From Flavobacterium limicola (GTDB taxonomy: Bacteria; Bacteroidota; Bacteroidia; Flavobacteriales; Flavobacteriaceae), in assembly GCF_003634755.1 (NCBI RefSeq), contig NZ_RBXA01000003.1:372001-436000 (forward strand): 64,000 nucleotides of DNA. The letters run 5' to 3'. This document shows positions 8,385 through 18,200 of the stretch, piece by piece. Every line of letters starts with the position of its first letter. Position 1 is the first letter of the stretch. The notes beneath the pieces were generated by a model. The model made no database searches. It saw nothing but the letters and a program-made list of their open reading frames with translations, and was not told where the DNA came from. The translations under genes were made by a program, and so were the position numbers.

Positions 8385-10205
8385 TTATTTGAAAATTACG
8401 GTGCGAGGTTTTGCCAATTCAAAATCCTGAAATCCAAAATCAGTAGTCTCAAAAGAGTTTGTTTTGAAAATATTTTGTCCATTACCAGGTATAGATGGAT
8501 AATAAGAAAGGGAAAGTTGAAAAGAACTAAAAATCAAAAAGTCATTGTTTATAATAAATCCAACACCAATTTTTGAATATGCTTTATTTTCTAACAATCC
8601 TTTTTTATCATTTCCAAGCATGGCAATTGAATAGTTAAAATAGGGGTTTAATCTAAACCCCCAAAGGTTCCATGGGGCGTATGCCTGAGTTTGTAATGTA
8701 AAAATTGCTTTTTTAGTTCCATACTGCGCAGTATTAAATCCTTGAAGTCCATAATTATCATTAATACTAAGCTGATCAGCAATTATATCTTCCCGCTTTG
8801 AGCCAAGTATTAATTGTGGTTTAACAAACTGTCGTAACTTCCATTTACCGATACTAAATAAATTTGTGAAATAATTTGCCTGAAAAGAAAAAGCCGTTTG
8901 TTTGGTGTTTGATTTTTCAATAAAAGCTCCTAATTCAAAATTAGCACTTAAAAATCCCCATTTATAAAAATTACCAAATGATGCACGTGTTCCTATATAA
9001 TACCGATTGAGTTTGTTTTTATATTGGTATCCCGCAGTAATCCCAAATATTTTTCCAATAGGCACATCCTCAATAATACCATTGTTGAAAATATAACTGT
9101 CTTGAACGAATTTTCGCGAGGTGACGCCAATTCCTAGCAATGAAAATTTTTCATTTGAATAATAATCATTAGGATCATAATTGATTATTGGACTTTCGAG
9201 GTATTTTACATTCAAAAAACGACCTGCTACGACTAAATTTGTAGTTCTGTCACTTTCAGTATTTCCTTTTAAAATAGTGAAAGCATGTCCTAGCCATAAA
9301 TCCTGAGAATTGTATTTGAAATTTTGATAGGCAAATATTGAGTTTGAATCCGGAAGAGTATCTTTTCTAAATTGTTGATCAAAATAAACACCGCCAGCCC
9401 ATTTTGTAAATGCAGAGTAAAAAGGACGGTCAAAATTGACACTTTTACTATAATAGTCTTCTAAATCAATACTGTAGCTGATGGTGGTTTTGATAAAAGT
9501 ATTTTTAATATTAGGAATACTATACGCTAAACTGTAGGCACTTTTTCCATCGCTGAATCTATTTCTAAATTTATTATTAAATTCATGACCAGAGCCCAAA
9601 ATATTACGGTCATTCAGTTCGAAATTAGTTCTTGAACTTGAAATAGAGCCTTTTGGAATAATACTCCAAGAGTCTAAAACACGAATAAATACATCTATGG
9701 AATCCGTGTTTTTATTAATCAATTGCGGAGTAATATCAACCCGACTGATATACCGTTGCGTTCTAATTAAACGTTCAGACTCTTTTACTAACAATGAATC
9801 CAGAGGTTTGTTTTTCTTAATCAGTAATAAATTCCTAATAGCAAGCCTATTCGTTTTAATATGAATCCTGTTTCCGGTTCGTTCAGCCCAATTTTTAGGT
9901 TTTCTTGTGGTATCAATTTCGGAATAACCAAACGGATCTAAAGTGATGATATTTATGTTTCTAATAATCTTGCCTTCAAATTTCGCGTATCTTTTTGGGA
10001 TTACTTTTGTTTTTTTAGTTTTTACGTTAACGGGTCTAAAAACTAGTTTATGGACTAATTTAGTAAATTTATTTTTTTTGGAATAGGTTTGAATTTGTTT
10101 ATAAACTTCTGAAGAATCCTTTTTTGTTTTTTTTATCTGTGAAAAGGAAACCTGCCAGCAGCAGCATATCAAAAGAAAGAGAATCAATTTTTGTTTTTTA
10201 AACAT
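8385..10205 (-). CDS. Outer membrane protein with POTRA-like region and beta-barrel
   Basis: The 606-residue product has a signal peptide ending near SFSQ (residue 22), then a basic linker. A region of about residues 75-185 (NINIITLDPFGYSEID, LLIKKNKPLDSLLVKESERL, QRYISRVDI) has the alternating pattern of a POTRA domain. The remaining 400 residues are aromatic- and Asn/Ser-rich beta strands typical of an outer-membrane barrel. This resembles the BamA/TamA (Omp85) superfamily, but with a single POTRA-like unit it is not BamA. Secretion or assembly of an envelope component is a reasonable guess only. It is monocistronic and preceded by a 114-base gap. Confidence 0.65.
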   Translation of the reverse strand: MFKKQKLILFLLICCCWQVSFSQIKKTKKDSSEVYKQIQTYSKKNKFTKLVHKLVFRPVNVKTKKTKVIPKRYAKFEGKIIRNINIITLDPFGYSEIDTTRKPKNWAERTGNRIHIKTNRLAIRNLLLIKKNKPLDSLLVKESERLIRTQRYISRVDITPQLINKNTDSIDVFIRVLDSWSIIPKGSISSSRTNFELNDRNILGSGHEFNNKFRNRFSDGKSAYSLAYSIPNIKNTFIKTTISYSIDLEDYYSKSVNFDRPFYSAFTKWAGGVYFDQQFRKDTLPDSNSIFAYQNFKYNSQDLWLGHAFTILKGNTESDRTTNLVVAGRFLNVKYLESPIINYDPNDYYSNEKFSLLGIGVTSRKFVQDSYIFNNGIIEDVPIGKIFGITAGYQYKNKLNRYYIGTRASFGNFYKWGFLSANFELGAFIEKSNTKQTAFSFQANYFTNLFSIGKWKLRQFVKPQLILGSKREDIIADQLSINDNYGLQGFNTAQYGTKKAIFTLQTQAYAPWNLWGFRLNPYFNYSIAMLGNDKKGLLENKAYSKIGVGFIINNDFLIFSSFQLSLSYYPSIPGNGQNIFKTNSFETTDFGFQDFELAKPRTVIFK

Positions 10206-10319
10206 GATAAAAAATAATTTTAAAACAGTATTAACGAAACAAAAAGAGGAATCTTTTTAATTGCTAGTTTTGAAAAACAAAGTCACACTTTAGATAATTA
10301 ATTCTATGATTTTTATAAT

Positions 10320-11519
10320 CTAATCATCCGTTTTATTGCTGTCATTTTCAGTTGTGGTTTCAGTAAAAATCGGAACTACAATATCAGTTTTAATGATGGT
10401 TTTCTTTGGTGTTGATTCTGAATCAAAGAGTGGTAATTTAATATTTCGCCAAGTATAGGTTTTTGGTAAATGGTCTCCCATCAGGTATCCCCAAGGTTCT
10501 AGAGATTCAATTCTGTCAAAAATGACTTTTAAAACGGCAAGTATCGGAAGTGCTAAAAACATTCCTGAAACTCCGGCAATTGCTCCTCCGATAATGATTC
10601 CAACAATCGATATGAATGCGTTTATCTCTACTTTAGAACTTACAATCAGCGGAACAATAATATTATTATCAATGAGCTGAACCACAACAGTAATTACAAT
10701 AACACCAACAATTATTGATAAATCAGGTGAACCTGTTAGCGAAGCAACAATACTTAAAACACCGGCAAATAGAATTCCTATGTAAGGAATCAGATTTAGA
10801 ATTCCTGTTATTATTCCCAATAAAATGGCATATTTCACACCTATTAGCATAAATCCAAGCGTTGTCATTACTGAAATTAAAATCATTTCAATAATCAAAC
10901 CTACAATGTAACTGTTGATAGCTACTCTAACATTTGTTAAAATGTTTTTTAACTGTTCATGGTTTTCTTTTTTGAATAATTTAGATAAAAACAGTAAAAA
11001 ATGCGTTCTGTACAAAAGAATTAAAAAAGTGTAAATCGGTATCAAAGTTAAGTTTACCAAAGTATCCGTAAATGACATTAGGGTAGTTCCAATGATTTCT
11101 TTTCCTTTTTCCATCGAATCTTCAGCTGCAGTATCGATATACTGTTTTTGTTCTCTGGAACTTAAATGAAAATTATCTCTAATAAAACCTTGAATATTAC
11201 TAAGATGAATGTTAATATTTCTTTCAATTTTATCAAAATCATCAGCAAAATCACTGATCTGAAAGGATAGAAAAACAAAAAGACCAATAAAAATTAATAC
11301 AAATAAAATCACTGCTATCATTACAGCCAGAACATGCGGAAAATAGAGTTTTGATTTCAAAAATTGAACAATGGGATACAATAATATCGCAAACAAAAAC
11401 GACATCATTACAGGGATCAATATGTCTTGACCAATGTAAAAAATAAAGATAATAGCAATTAAACCCAACAAAGTCAGGGTTAATTTAGCGTAAAATGGAA
11501 ATTTTAGGATATCATTCAT
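10320..11519 (-). CDS. AI-2E family transporter (PerM-like)
   Basis: The start is placed at the ATG at 11519 (MNDILKFPFYAKL) because the frame upstream opens only with a TTG. The 399-residue protein has about eight membrane segments, a central cytoplasmic or periplasmic coil (about 90-150) and the conserved C-terminal block with NLIPYIG and VVQLIDNNIIVPLIV. A polar C-terminal tail follows. The family is widespread; a few members export autoinducer-2 or act as Na+/H+ antiporters, so the substrate is open. A second, shorter member lies at 20978-22069. It may be transcribed with the operon ending at 11695. Confidence 0.85.
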   Translation of the reverse strand: MNDILKFPFYAKLTLTLLGLIAIIFIFYIGQDILIPVMMSFLFAILLYPIVQFLKSKLYFPHVLAVMIAVILFVLIFIGLFVFLSFQISDFADDFDKIERNINIHLSNIQGFIRDNFHLSSREQKQYIDTAAEDSMEKGKEIIGTTLMSFTDTLVNLTLIPIYTFLILLYRTHFLLFLSKLFKKENHEQLKNILTNVRVAINSYIVGLIIEMILISVMTTLGFMLIGVKYAILLGIITGILNLIPYIGILFAGVLSIVASLTGSPDLSIIVGVIVITVVVQLIDNNIIVPLIVSSKVEINAFISIVGIIIGGAIAGVSGMFLALPILAVLKVIFDRIESLEPWGYLMGDHLPKTYTWRNIKLPLFDSESTPKKTIIKTDIVVPIFTETTTENDSNKTDD

Positions 11520-11694
11520 ATCTTTTTTGTTTGGTATTATAAACTGACTAATATTCAACTATTTTCAACTGACAAATATGTGGCAATATAAAAATTAAAG
11601 TATTACATATTTTTTATCAATAGTTACATAATTATCACTTTCGAATCGATAGATTTATTAACGAAAATAGCGTTAGCATTCATAAAGTTATGAA

Positions 11695-12231
11695 TTAATC
11701 TACGAATTCTTTATTTTCAAAATGATTTTTTAGAATGGAGATTCCTTTTTGCAAAAGCAAATTGTTGGGATAAATAATCTTTTCCCCATCAATCGTTTTT
11801 AAGAAAACATGAAAGGCACCAATATCTTCAATTTCGGCTTCAATTGGGAAATCCTTATCATGGATTTTGATTACGTCCCCAATTTTAAACGGAAAAGAAA
11901 AAAACAAAATAATACCGGAAGTGATGTTACTTAAAATTGACCATTGGGCAAACATGGCAACACCTACAACGGTTGTGATAGAAGAAAGTGCAATAGTAAT
12001 ATCTTTAGTCTGAACACCCCAAATCACTATTAAAGCAATAACTACTAGGATATTTATGAATAAATGAATGTATTTGATGACTAAATTAGTTCTGTGCTCC
12101 AGCGTTTGGTTTGATTTGGCGTAGCGCCTTACCAATTTGGTTGATATTATTCGCAATAAAATCAGCAGAATCCCTAAGACTCCGGTAGCAATTAATTCTC
12201 TGGTGTATTCGTGTATTAATGACATTTCCAT
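11695..12231 (-). CDS. Small mechanosensitive channel (MscS family)
   Basis: The 178-residue protein has about three membrane segments followed by the MscS pore helix and beta domain: AQWSILSNITSGIILF, then FPFKIGDVIKI and the YPNNLLLQKGI segment. It lacks the long C-terminal vestibule of E. coli MscS and is thus a minimal channel. The role would be release of solutes during hypo-osmotic shock. It is the last gene of the five-gene operon and starts 7 bases after the stop of the Maf gene, so translational coupling is likely. Confidence 0.85.
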   Translation of the reverse strand: MEMSLIHEYTRELIATGVLGILLILLRIISTKLVRRYAKSNQTLEHRTNLVIKYIHLFINILVVIALIVIWGVQTKDITIALSSITTVVGVAMFAQWSILSNITSGIILFFSFPFKIGDVIKIHDKDFPIEAEIEDIGAFHVFLKTIDGEKIIYPNNLLLQKGISILKNHFENKEFVD

Positions 12232-12238
12232 AAAACGA

Positions 12239-12823
12239 CTAGGCTAAATTATTTAAATATTCGTACACTTTATCCGTGGGCATTCCCATCACATTAGCAT
12301 AAGAACCTTCAATTTTTGAAACGCCAATAAAACCAATCCATTCCTGAATGCCGTACGAACCCGCTTTATCATAAGGTTTGTAGTTTTCCAAATAGTAGCG
12401 AATCGATTCCTCACTTAATTCGTTGAAAGTGACTTTTGTTATTTCATATAAAATCTCAACTTTTTCATTGGTTTTAAAGCAAACGGAAGTGATGACTTCA
12501 TGAGTAGCATTCGATAATGATTTAAGGATTTCAAAAGCATCTTGTTCGTCTTTTGGTTTACCCAAAGCGGTATTGTTGTGCCAAACAATGGTGTCGCTGG
12601 TAATCAAAATTTCATTTGGGTTTAATTCTCCTTCGAAAGCGCTGGCTTTCAGTTCAGCCAAATAATTAGTGATTTCGTGCGCTTTCAATTCTGGGGGATA
12701 AATTTCTTCGATTTCTTTCAATCGAATTTCAAAATCCAAGTCTAAATCTTTAAAAAACTGTTGGCGTCTTGGTGAACCCGAAGCCAGAATTAAAGTATAT
12801 TTTTCTAATTTATTTCTAAGCAT
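12239..12823 (-). CDS. maf: Maf family nucleoside triphosphate pyrophosphatase
   Basis: The 194-residue cytoplasmic protein starts with LILASGSPRRQQFF, the Maf signature, and has SDTIVWHN and GKPKDEQDAF, then YDKAGSYGIQEW. Family members hydrolyse non-canonical or modified nucleotides such as dTTP/UTP analogues and m7GTP, and were first described as septation inhibitors. Its ATG overlaps the stop region of the upstream prenyltransferase gene by 8 bases, which points to coupled translation. The length is normal for the family. Confidence 0.9.
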   Translation of the reverse strand: MLRNKLEKYTLILASGSPRRQQFFKDLDLDFEIRLKEIEEIYPPELKAHEITNYLAELKASAFEGELNPNEILITSDTIVWHNNTALGKPKDEQDAFEILKSLSNATHEVITSVCFKTNEKVEILYEITKVTFNELSEESIRYYLENYKPYDKAGSYGIQEWIGFIGVSKIEGSYANVMGMPTDKVYEYLNNLA

Positions 12824-13748
12824 TATATTTCATATTTAAACTGATAACAACAACGGAAAGGATTCCAAAAAGCAAAATCCATTTTAAAAGTCCACTCAAA
12901 AAATGGAATTCTTTTTTGGTTGTAGCCGTCCACATTTTTACAGTGAAAAAAATTAGCGGACCTACAACAAAAAGCAATAGATATAGTGTAACGAATAGTA
13001 ATTCAAACAAGTATTTATTGATGTAAAATAAAATAAAAAAAAGTGGAATAAAACTCAGTCCAAAAACTATTTTTCCAGTTCTGGATTTTCCTATTGCAAT
13101 AGGTAAGGTGTTCATTCCTTGGTTGTAATCGCCATCGGTATCCTCAATGTCTTTAACGATTTCCCGCAACAGATTAATCATAAAAGCAAAAATAGCATAA
13201 TCTAATAAGATCGAAAAAAACAATCCCATTTGTTGTTGATTGTCTATTCCTGTGGCAGGATATAAATCAAAAATCCCAATTATAATTATACTAAACGAAA
13301 GCAACAATGCTACAATAATATTGCCAATGAGCATCATTTGTTTCAGGCTTGTGGCATATAAATAAAGTGTAGCTGCAATCAGAATAAATATAGATGCAAA
13401 ACCTGGTTTGGCTATAACATTTGATAAATAGAAACCAATTGCCACGCCCGTTACGGTAAGTCCAATGTATAAATTATAGGCTTGTGTTTCCGAAATGCTT
13501 TTGCCTATAACAACGGTTTTGGGTTTGTTGATAGCATCCGTGTTTTGATCAAAAATATTATTAATGATATATCCACCACCAGCAATCAAAACTGTTGATA
13601 AAACCAATAATAAATATTGCGAATCCGCTAATGCCAGAGGAATATTTTGAATTTTAAAAAATACATACCTGAAAATAAGCTGCATAAAAGCAAGCATGAG
13701 CAGGTTTTGGTATCGGATGAGTTTTAGAAATGGAACCACAGATGTCAT
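12816..13748 (-). CDS. UbiA-type prenyltransferase (geranylgeranylglycerol-phosphate transferase-like)
   Basis: The 310-residue membrane protein has about eight to nine hydrophobic segments and both Asp-rich motifs of UbiA enzymes: NNIFDQNTDAINKP near 62-75 and DIEDTDGDYNQG near 200-211. Bacteroidota homologues are usually named geranylgeranylglycerol-phosphate geranylgeranyltransferase after the archaeal lipid enzyme. A bacterium of this type is not known to make archaeal lipids, so a prenylated quinone, lipid or other acceptor is equally possible. It lies in the middle of the tight operon with a KdsC-like phosphatase and Maf. Confidence 0.75.
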   Translation of the reverse strand: MTSVVPFLKLIRYQNLLMLAFMQLIFRYVFFKIQNIPLALADSQYLLLVLSTVLIAGGGYIINNIFDQNTDAINKPKTVVIGKSISETQAYNLYIGLTVTGVAIGFYLSNVIAKPGFASIFILIAATLYLYATSLKQMMLIGNIIVALLLSFSIIIIGIFDLYPATGIDNQQQMGLFFSILLDYAIFAFMINLLREIVKDIEDTDGDYNQGMNTLPIAIGKSRTGKIVFGLSFIPLFFILFYINKYLFELLFVTLYLLLFVVGPLIFFTVKMWTATTKKEFHFLSGLLKWILLFGILSVVVISLNMKYNA

Positions 13749-13766
13749 TTAAAATTTATAATACTA

Positions 13767-14270
13767 CTAATCGTGTTTCCCGTCAAAATGCGCCATCCAT
13801 TTTCCTTGCGCTTTCATAACTTGTTCAATGACATCTCTCGCAGCACCTTTTCCTCCATTTTTATGCGAAATATATCTTGAAATGGCTTTGATTTCAGGGC
13901 TTGAATCCTGCGGACATGTAGGTAATCCTACTAATTTCATGACATGATAATCAGGAATATCATCGCCCATATATAAAACGTGTTCTGGATTTATTTTATA
14001 AACATCCGTATACTCATCAAATGTTTCCACTTTATCGGGTGTGCCCAAATAAATATCAGTAATGCCAAGATTTCGCAGTCTAACTCGCACGCCTTCATTG
14101 CTTCCACCTGAAATAATACATACATTATAACCGCTTTCAACGGCTGCTTTCATTGCATAACCATCTCTGATGTTCATAGTTCGCAAAATTTCTCCTTCAT
14201 TGGTTACAAAAACAGAACTGTCCGTAAGTACGCCATCGACATCAAAAATAAAAGTAGTGATATCGTTCAT
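13767..14270 (-). CDS. kdsC: HAD phosphatase, KdsC (KDO 8-phosphate phosphatase)-like
   Basis: The protein of 167 residues, counted from the ATG at 14270, has the HAD motif FDVDGVLTDSSV, then SGG (motif II), a conserved Lys region and GDDIPDYHVM (motif IV). It lacks a cap domain, as expected for the tetrameric C0 phosphatase KdsC that makes KDO from KDO 8-phosphate for LPS. I prefer this start over the ATG at 14294, because it begins just after the upstream stop at 14278 and leads directly into the HAD core. A YrbI-type phosphatase for another sugar is the main alternative. Confidence 0.8.
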   Translation of the reverse strand: MNDITTFIFDVDGVLTDSSVFVTNEGEILRTMNIRDGYAMKAAVESGYNVCIISGGSNEGVRVRLRNLGITDIYLGTPDKVETFDEYTDVYKINPEHVLYMGDDIPDYHVMKLVGLPTCPQDSSPEIKAISRYISHKNGGKGAARDVIEQVMKAQGKWMAHFDGKHD

Positions 14271-14277
14271 TATTTCT

Positions 14278-15051
14278 TTATAACTTTTTGCCATTCTCTT
14301 GTATTGATTGTGTTAGTGTTTTATAAATTTTAAGGTAATCATCGTTGGCCAAAAAAGCTTCATGCGCTTCAATAGTTGCCGTATCATTGCGTTTTGCAGG
14401 ACCAGTTTGCGCCTCTTCCGGAGAAAGTACCATTATTTTATTGGCAGTTTCAGCGATTAAAGGTTTCAGAATTTCGAAAGGAACTTGGTTTTCCTGACAA
14501 ATTTCCTGACCTATTTGGTACAAATGATTCGTAAAATTATTGATAAAAACTGCTGCCACATGCAAGGCTTTTCGTTGTTCTGAATTGATTGCGAAAACTT
14601 TTTCAGAAATTGATTTGGCTACTTTATCCAATAATTGATAATCGGTAGCATTTTCACTTTCCAAGCAAATGGGAATCATTTTAAAATCAACGGGTTTATT
14701 TTTGGTAAAGGTTTGTAAAGGATAAAAAACTCCTTTACGATTGTCTTCATTCAAAATATTCAACGGAACACTTCCTGAAGTATGCACCACCAGCCGGTTT
14801 TTAAACGGAAGTTGCGAAGAAATTGCTTCAATTGCATCATCAGAAACCGCAATGATATACAAGTCAGCTTCCGCCAAAGCATTTAAATCATTTGTGATAT
14901 GTTCCAAATTGAGTAGGTGGGAAACACTTGCTGTTTGTCTGGAATACACTTGGATTAACTCGATTTCTGTTCCTGAATTTTGAGCATTTTGAAAAGCGGC
15001 AATCAGATGTTGCGCAACATTTCCGGAACCAATAATTACTACTTTGACCAT
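14278..15051 (-). CDS. Rossmann-fold plus DUF2520 oxidoreductase-like protein
   Basis: The 257-residue cytoplasmic protein begins with a dinucleotide-binding stretch VVIIGSGNVAQHLIAAF, similar to F420-dependent NADP reductase and ketopantoate reductase folds. It has VVHTSGSVPL near the active site and a helical DUF2520 C-terminus (LHVAAVFINNFTNHLYQIG and GPAKRNDTATIEAH). The reaction is unknown. It heads the five-gene operon down to the MscS gene. An orphan terminator-like hairpin lies between its ATG and the divergent ccsBA promoter and might act as a leader attenuator. Confidence 0.85.
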   Translation of the reverse strand: MVKVVIIGSGNVAQHLIAAFQNAQNSGTEIELIQVYSRQTASVSHLLNLEHITNDLNALAEADLYIIAVSDDAIEAISSQLPFKNRLVVHTSGSVPLNILNEDNRKGVFYPLQTFTKNKPVDFKMIPICLESENATDYQLLDKVAKSISEKVFAINSEQRKALHVAAVFINNFTNHLYQIGQEICQENQVPFEILKPLIAETANKIMVLSPEEAQTGPAKRNDTATIEAHEAFLANDDYLKIYKTLTQSIQENGKKL

Positions 15052-15126
15052 GCGACAAAATTAGCAAAAAAATATTAAGAGTTTTATTTGAAAATTACAC
15101 GAATAAAAAATTGGATTTCGCCTTAA

Positions 15127-15146
15127 AAAGAGCCTTTTCAGGCTTT
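15127..15146 (-). terminator. Orphan minus-strand hairpin with GAAA tetraloop and U run
   Basis: On the minus strand, AGCCT-GAAA-AGGCT is followed by CTTTTT, which has the look of a compact intrinsic terminator. No gene on the minus strand ends upstream of it. It lies in the divergent gap between 15051 and 15251, 76 bases before the DUF2520 gene. It could be a leader attenuator or end a short RNA. Confidence 0.4.
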
Positions 15147-15211
15147 GAGATTCATTCTTATTTTTGGATTAAATTAACAAATGTCAGAATATAGAAGTCA
15201 ACATTTTTAAG

Positions 15212-15219
15212 TACTTTTG
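15212..15219 (+). promoter_or_regulatory. Bacteroidete-type -7 element for ccsBA
   Basis: TACTTTTG matches TAnnTTTG and lies about 31 bases before the ATG at 15251. The -33 half is not obvious. Confidence 0.45.
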
Positions 15220-15250
15220 TGGCACTTTTACAAAACATAATCCCATAAAA

Positions 15251-18200
15251 ATGGATAAAAAAATATTCTCTTTTTTGTTTTCTACCCGCTTAATGGCCTT
15301 CTTATTTATTTCCTATGCTGTTGCCATGGCCACCGGAACTTTTATCGAAAGTAAATACAACACCGATACCGCTAAAATTTTAATTTACAATGCCTGGTGG
15401 TTTGAAGCCATACACGTGTTTTTCTTAATCAATTTCATTGGAAATATTAAGCGTTACCAACTCTTAAAAAAAGAAAAATGGGCTACTTTATTACTCCATT
15501 TATCTTTTATCTTTATTATTGCGGGTGCTTTTGTAACGCGTTACATTAGTTATGAAGGAATGATGCCCATCAGAGAAGGCGCTTCGGAAAATCAAATTTT
15601 TTCAGATAAAACGTTTCTGACTGTTTTTGTTGATGGTGAATATAAAGGGGAAATGAAGCGTCGCGTTTTTGAAAAGCAAGTGTTGCTTTCTCCGGCTGTA
15701 AACAATAATTTCCGTATTTCTGAAAAGTTTGCCGACACACCATTTGAAGTAAAATATGAAAATTTCATAATGGGAGCCAAAGAATATATTAAGGCTGATC
15801 CAAAAGGGACTGTGTTTTTGAAAATTGTAGAAGCTGGAGATGGAGGTCGTCATGAACATTTCTTGAAAGAGGGCGAAGTACAAAATATTCACAATGTATT
15901 ATTTTCTTTAAATAAATATACAGACGGTGCTATAAACATCAACACCACTGGTACTGAATATACGATTCAAACACCTTTTGAAGGTAATTTTATGCGAATG
16001 GCAGATAAATTACAAGGAAAAGTGACTAAAGATAACGCGCAACCTTTGATGATGCGTTCGTTATACAGCATAGGTGAAATGCGATTTGTATTTCCAGATC
16101 CTGCCGTAAAAGGAATTGTAGATTACGAATCGGATAATGATTTCAAAGCTAAAACCCATGAGGATGCGGTAACGGTAAAAGTTATTGCTGACGGTCAAGA
16201 AAAAACTGTTACTGTTTTAGGTTCTAAAGGTAAAATAGGAGAGGCCAAAACTGTAAAAATTGGGAATATCGATTACTCTTTTTTCTACGGAAGTAAAGCA
16301 TATGTGTTACCTTTTAAGATAAAATTGAACGATTTTATTGCCCAGAAATATCCAGGAACCGAAAAAAGTTATTCTTCGTTTGAAAGTAAAGTAACCGTTC
16401 AAGATACAGAACCATTTGATGCCAGAATTTATATGAATAATGTATTGGACCACAAAGGATATCGCTTTTTTCAGTCTAGTTTTGATCCTGATGAAAAAGG
16501 AACTGTTTTATCTGTAAACCATGATTTTTGGGGAACAGCGCTAACTTATGCCGGTTATTTTATGTTGTATTTTGCAATGATGGCGATTATGTTTACCAAA
16601 TATTCTCGTTTTGCGGACATCAAACGTAAACTGGAAGTGGTTAAAACTAAGAAAGCTAAATTGTTGACCATTTTAGTTTTTATGTTCAGTTTTAGCAGTT
16701 TTGCGCAAGAACAGGAACACAATCACGCGGATCATGAAGGACATGCACATACGGAAGCAGAAGCAGCACCTGCAACACACGCAAATCATTCTAAAAAAGT
16801 ATTCAGTCAGGATGAACTGAATGACTTGATAACTAAGTATAAAGTTCCTGCCGAACATGCTGCAAAATTTGGTAGACTTGTAATTCAAGATGGTGGCGGT
16901 AGAATGAAACCGATTAATACGTTTTCATCAGAATTGTTGCGAAAAGTAAGTCAGAGTGATTCATACAATGATATGAATTCAGACCAAGTTTTCCTATCAA
17001 TTACTCAGTATGCCAGCTATTGGATAGAGATTCCAATCATTCATTTAAGAAGAGGAAATGACAGTTTAAGACAAATAATAGGTGTTGATAAGAAAGCTAA
17101 ATTTGCACCTTTTGTGGCTTTCTTTGATGCTAAAGGTAATTATAAACTTTCTAAATATTTAGAAGAATCATTTAAGGCGGCTAACCCCAATCAATTTGAA
17201 AAGGATTTTATCGAAACAGATAAAAGAGTAAATTTGATGGAATCTGCGTTAAGCGGTCGAATATTGAAAATTTTCCCTATTCCGGATGATAAAAATAACA
17301 AATGGGTTTCTTATTTAGAACTCAACGAAGCAGGTTTCAAAGGGATGGAAGCTACGTATACTAAAAATGTATTGCCTTTGTATTTTGGTTCTTTGGCAAA
17401 CGCTTCAACTTCTAATGATTACAAAACTGCCGATGAATTACTGGAAAGTATTAATGGCTTCCAAAAACGTTTTGGTAGTAAAGTGAGACCAAGTGAAGAA
17501 AGAATTACATCAGAAGTGTTGTATAATAAATATGATGTTTTCAATAAACTTTTTTATTGGTATGTTTTAGCGGCAATTTTGATGTTGTTTTTTGCAATTA
17601 TGCGAATCTTCAAAGAGCGCAAAGGATTAGCTATAGCAGTAAATACAATGCATATAATTATAGGATTGTTATTTGCATTGCATACTGTGGGTTTAATTAC
17701 CCGTTGGTATATTTCCGGTCACGCACCTTGGAGTAATGCGTATGAATCAATTATATATATTGCTTGGGCTACCATGTTTTTTGGTTTGGCTTTCGATAGA
17801 AAATCAAAACTTACTGTGGCTTCATCAGCTTTTGTAACCGCAATGATTCTTTGGGCTGCAAATCTAAACTGGATTGATCCGGAGATTGCAAATCTGCAAC
17901 CAGTTTTAAATTCGTATTGGTTGATGATTCACGTGGCGGTAATTGTGGCTAGTTATGGACCGTTTGCATTAGGATTTATTTTAGGAGCAGTTTCATTGTT
18001 GTTGATTTCTTTTACAAATGAAAAAAACAAAACCAAAATGGATTTGAATATTCAGGAAATCACTTATATCAATGAGTTAGCATTAACGATAGGTTTGATA
18101 ATGTTGACTATTGGAAACTTCCTTGGCGGACAATGGGCCAATGAAAGTTGGGGACGTTACTGGGGATGGGATCCAAAAGAAACTTGGGCATTGATCAGTA

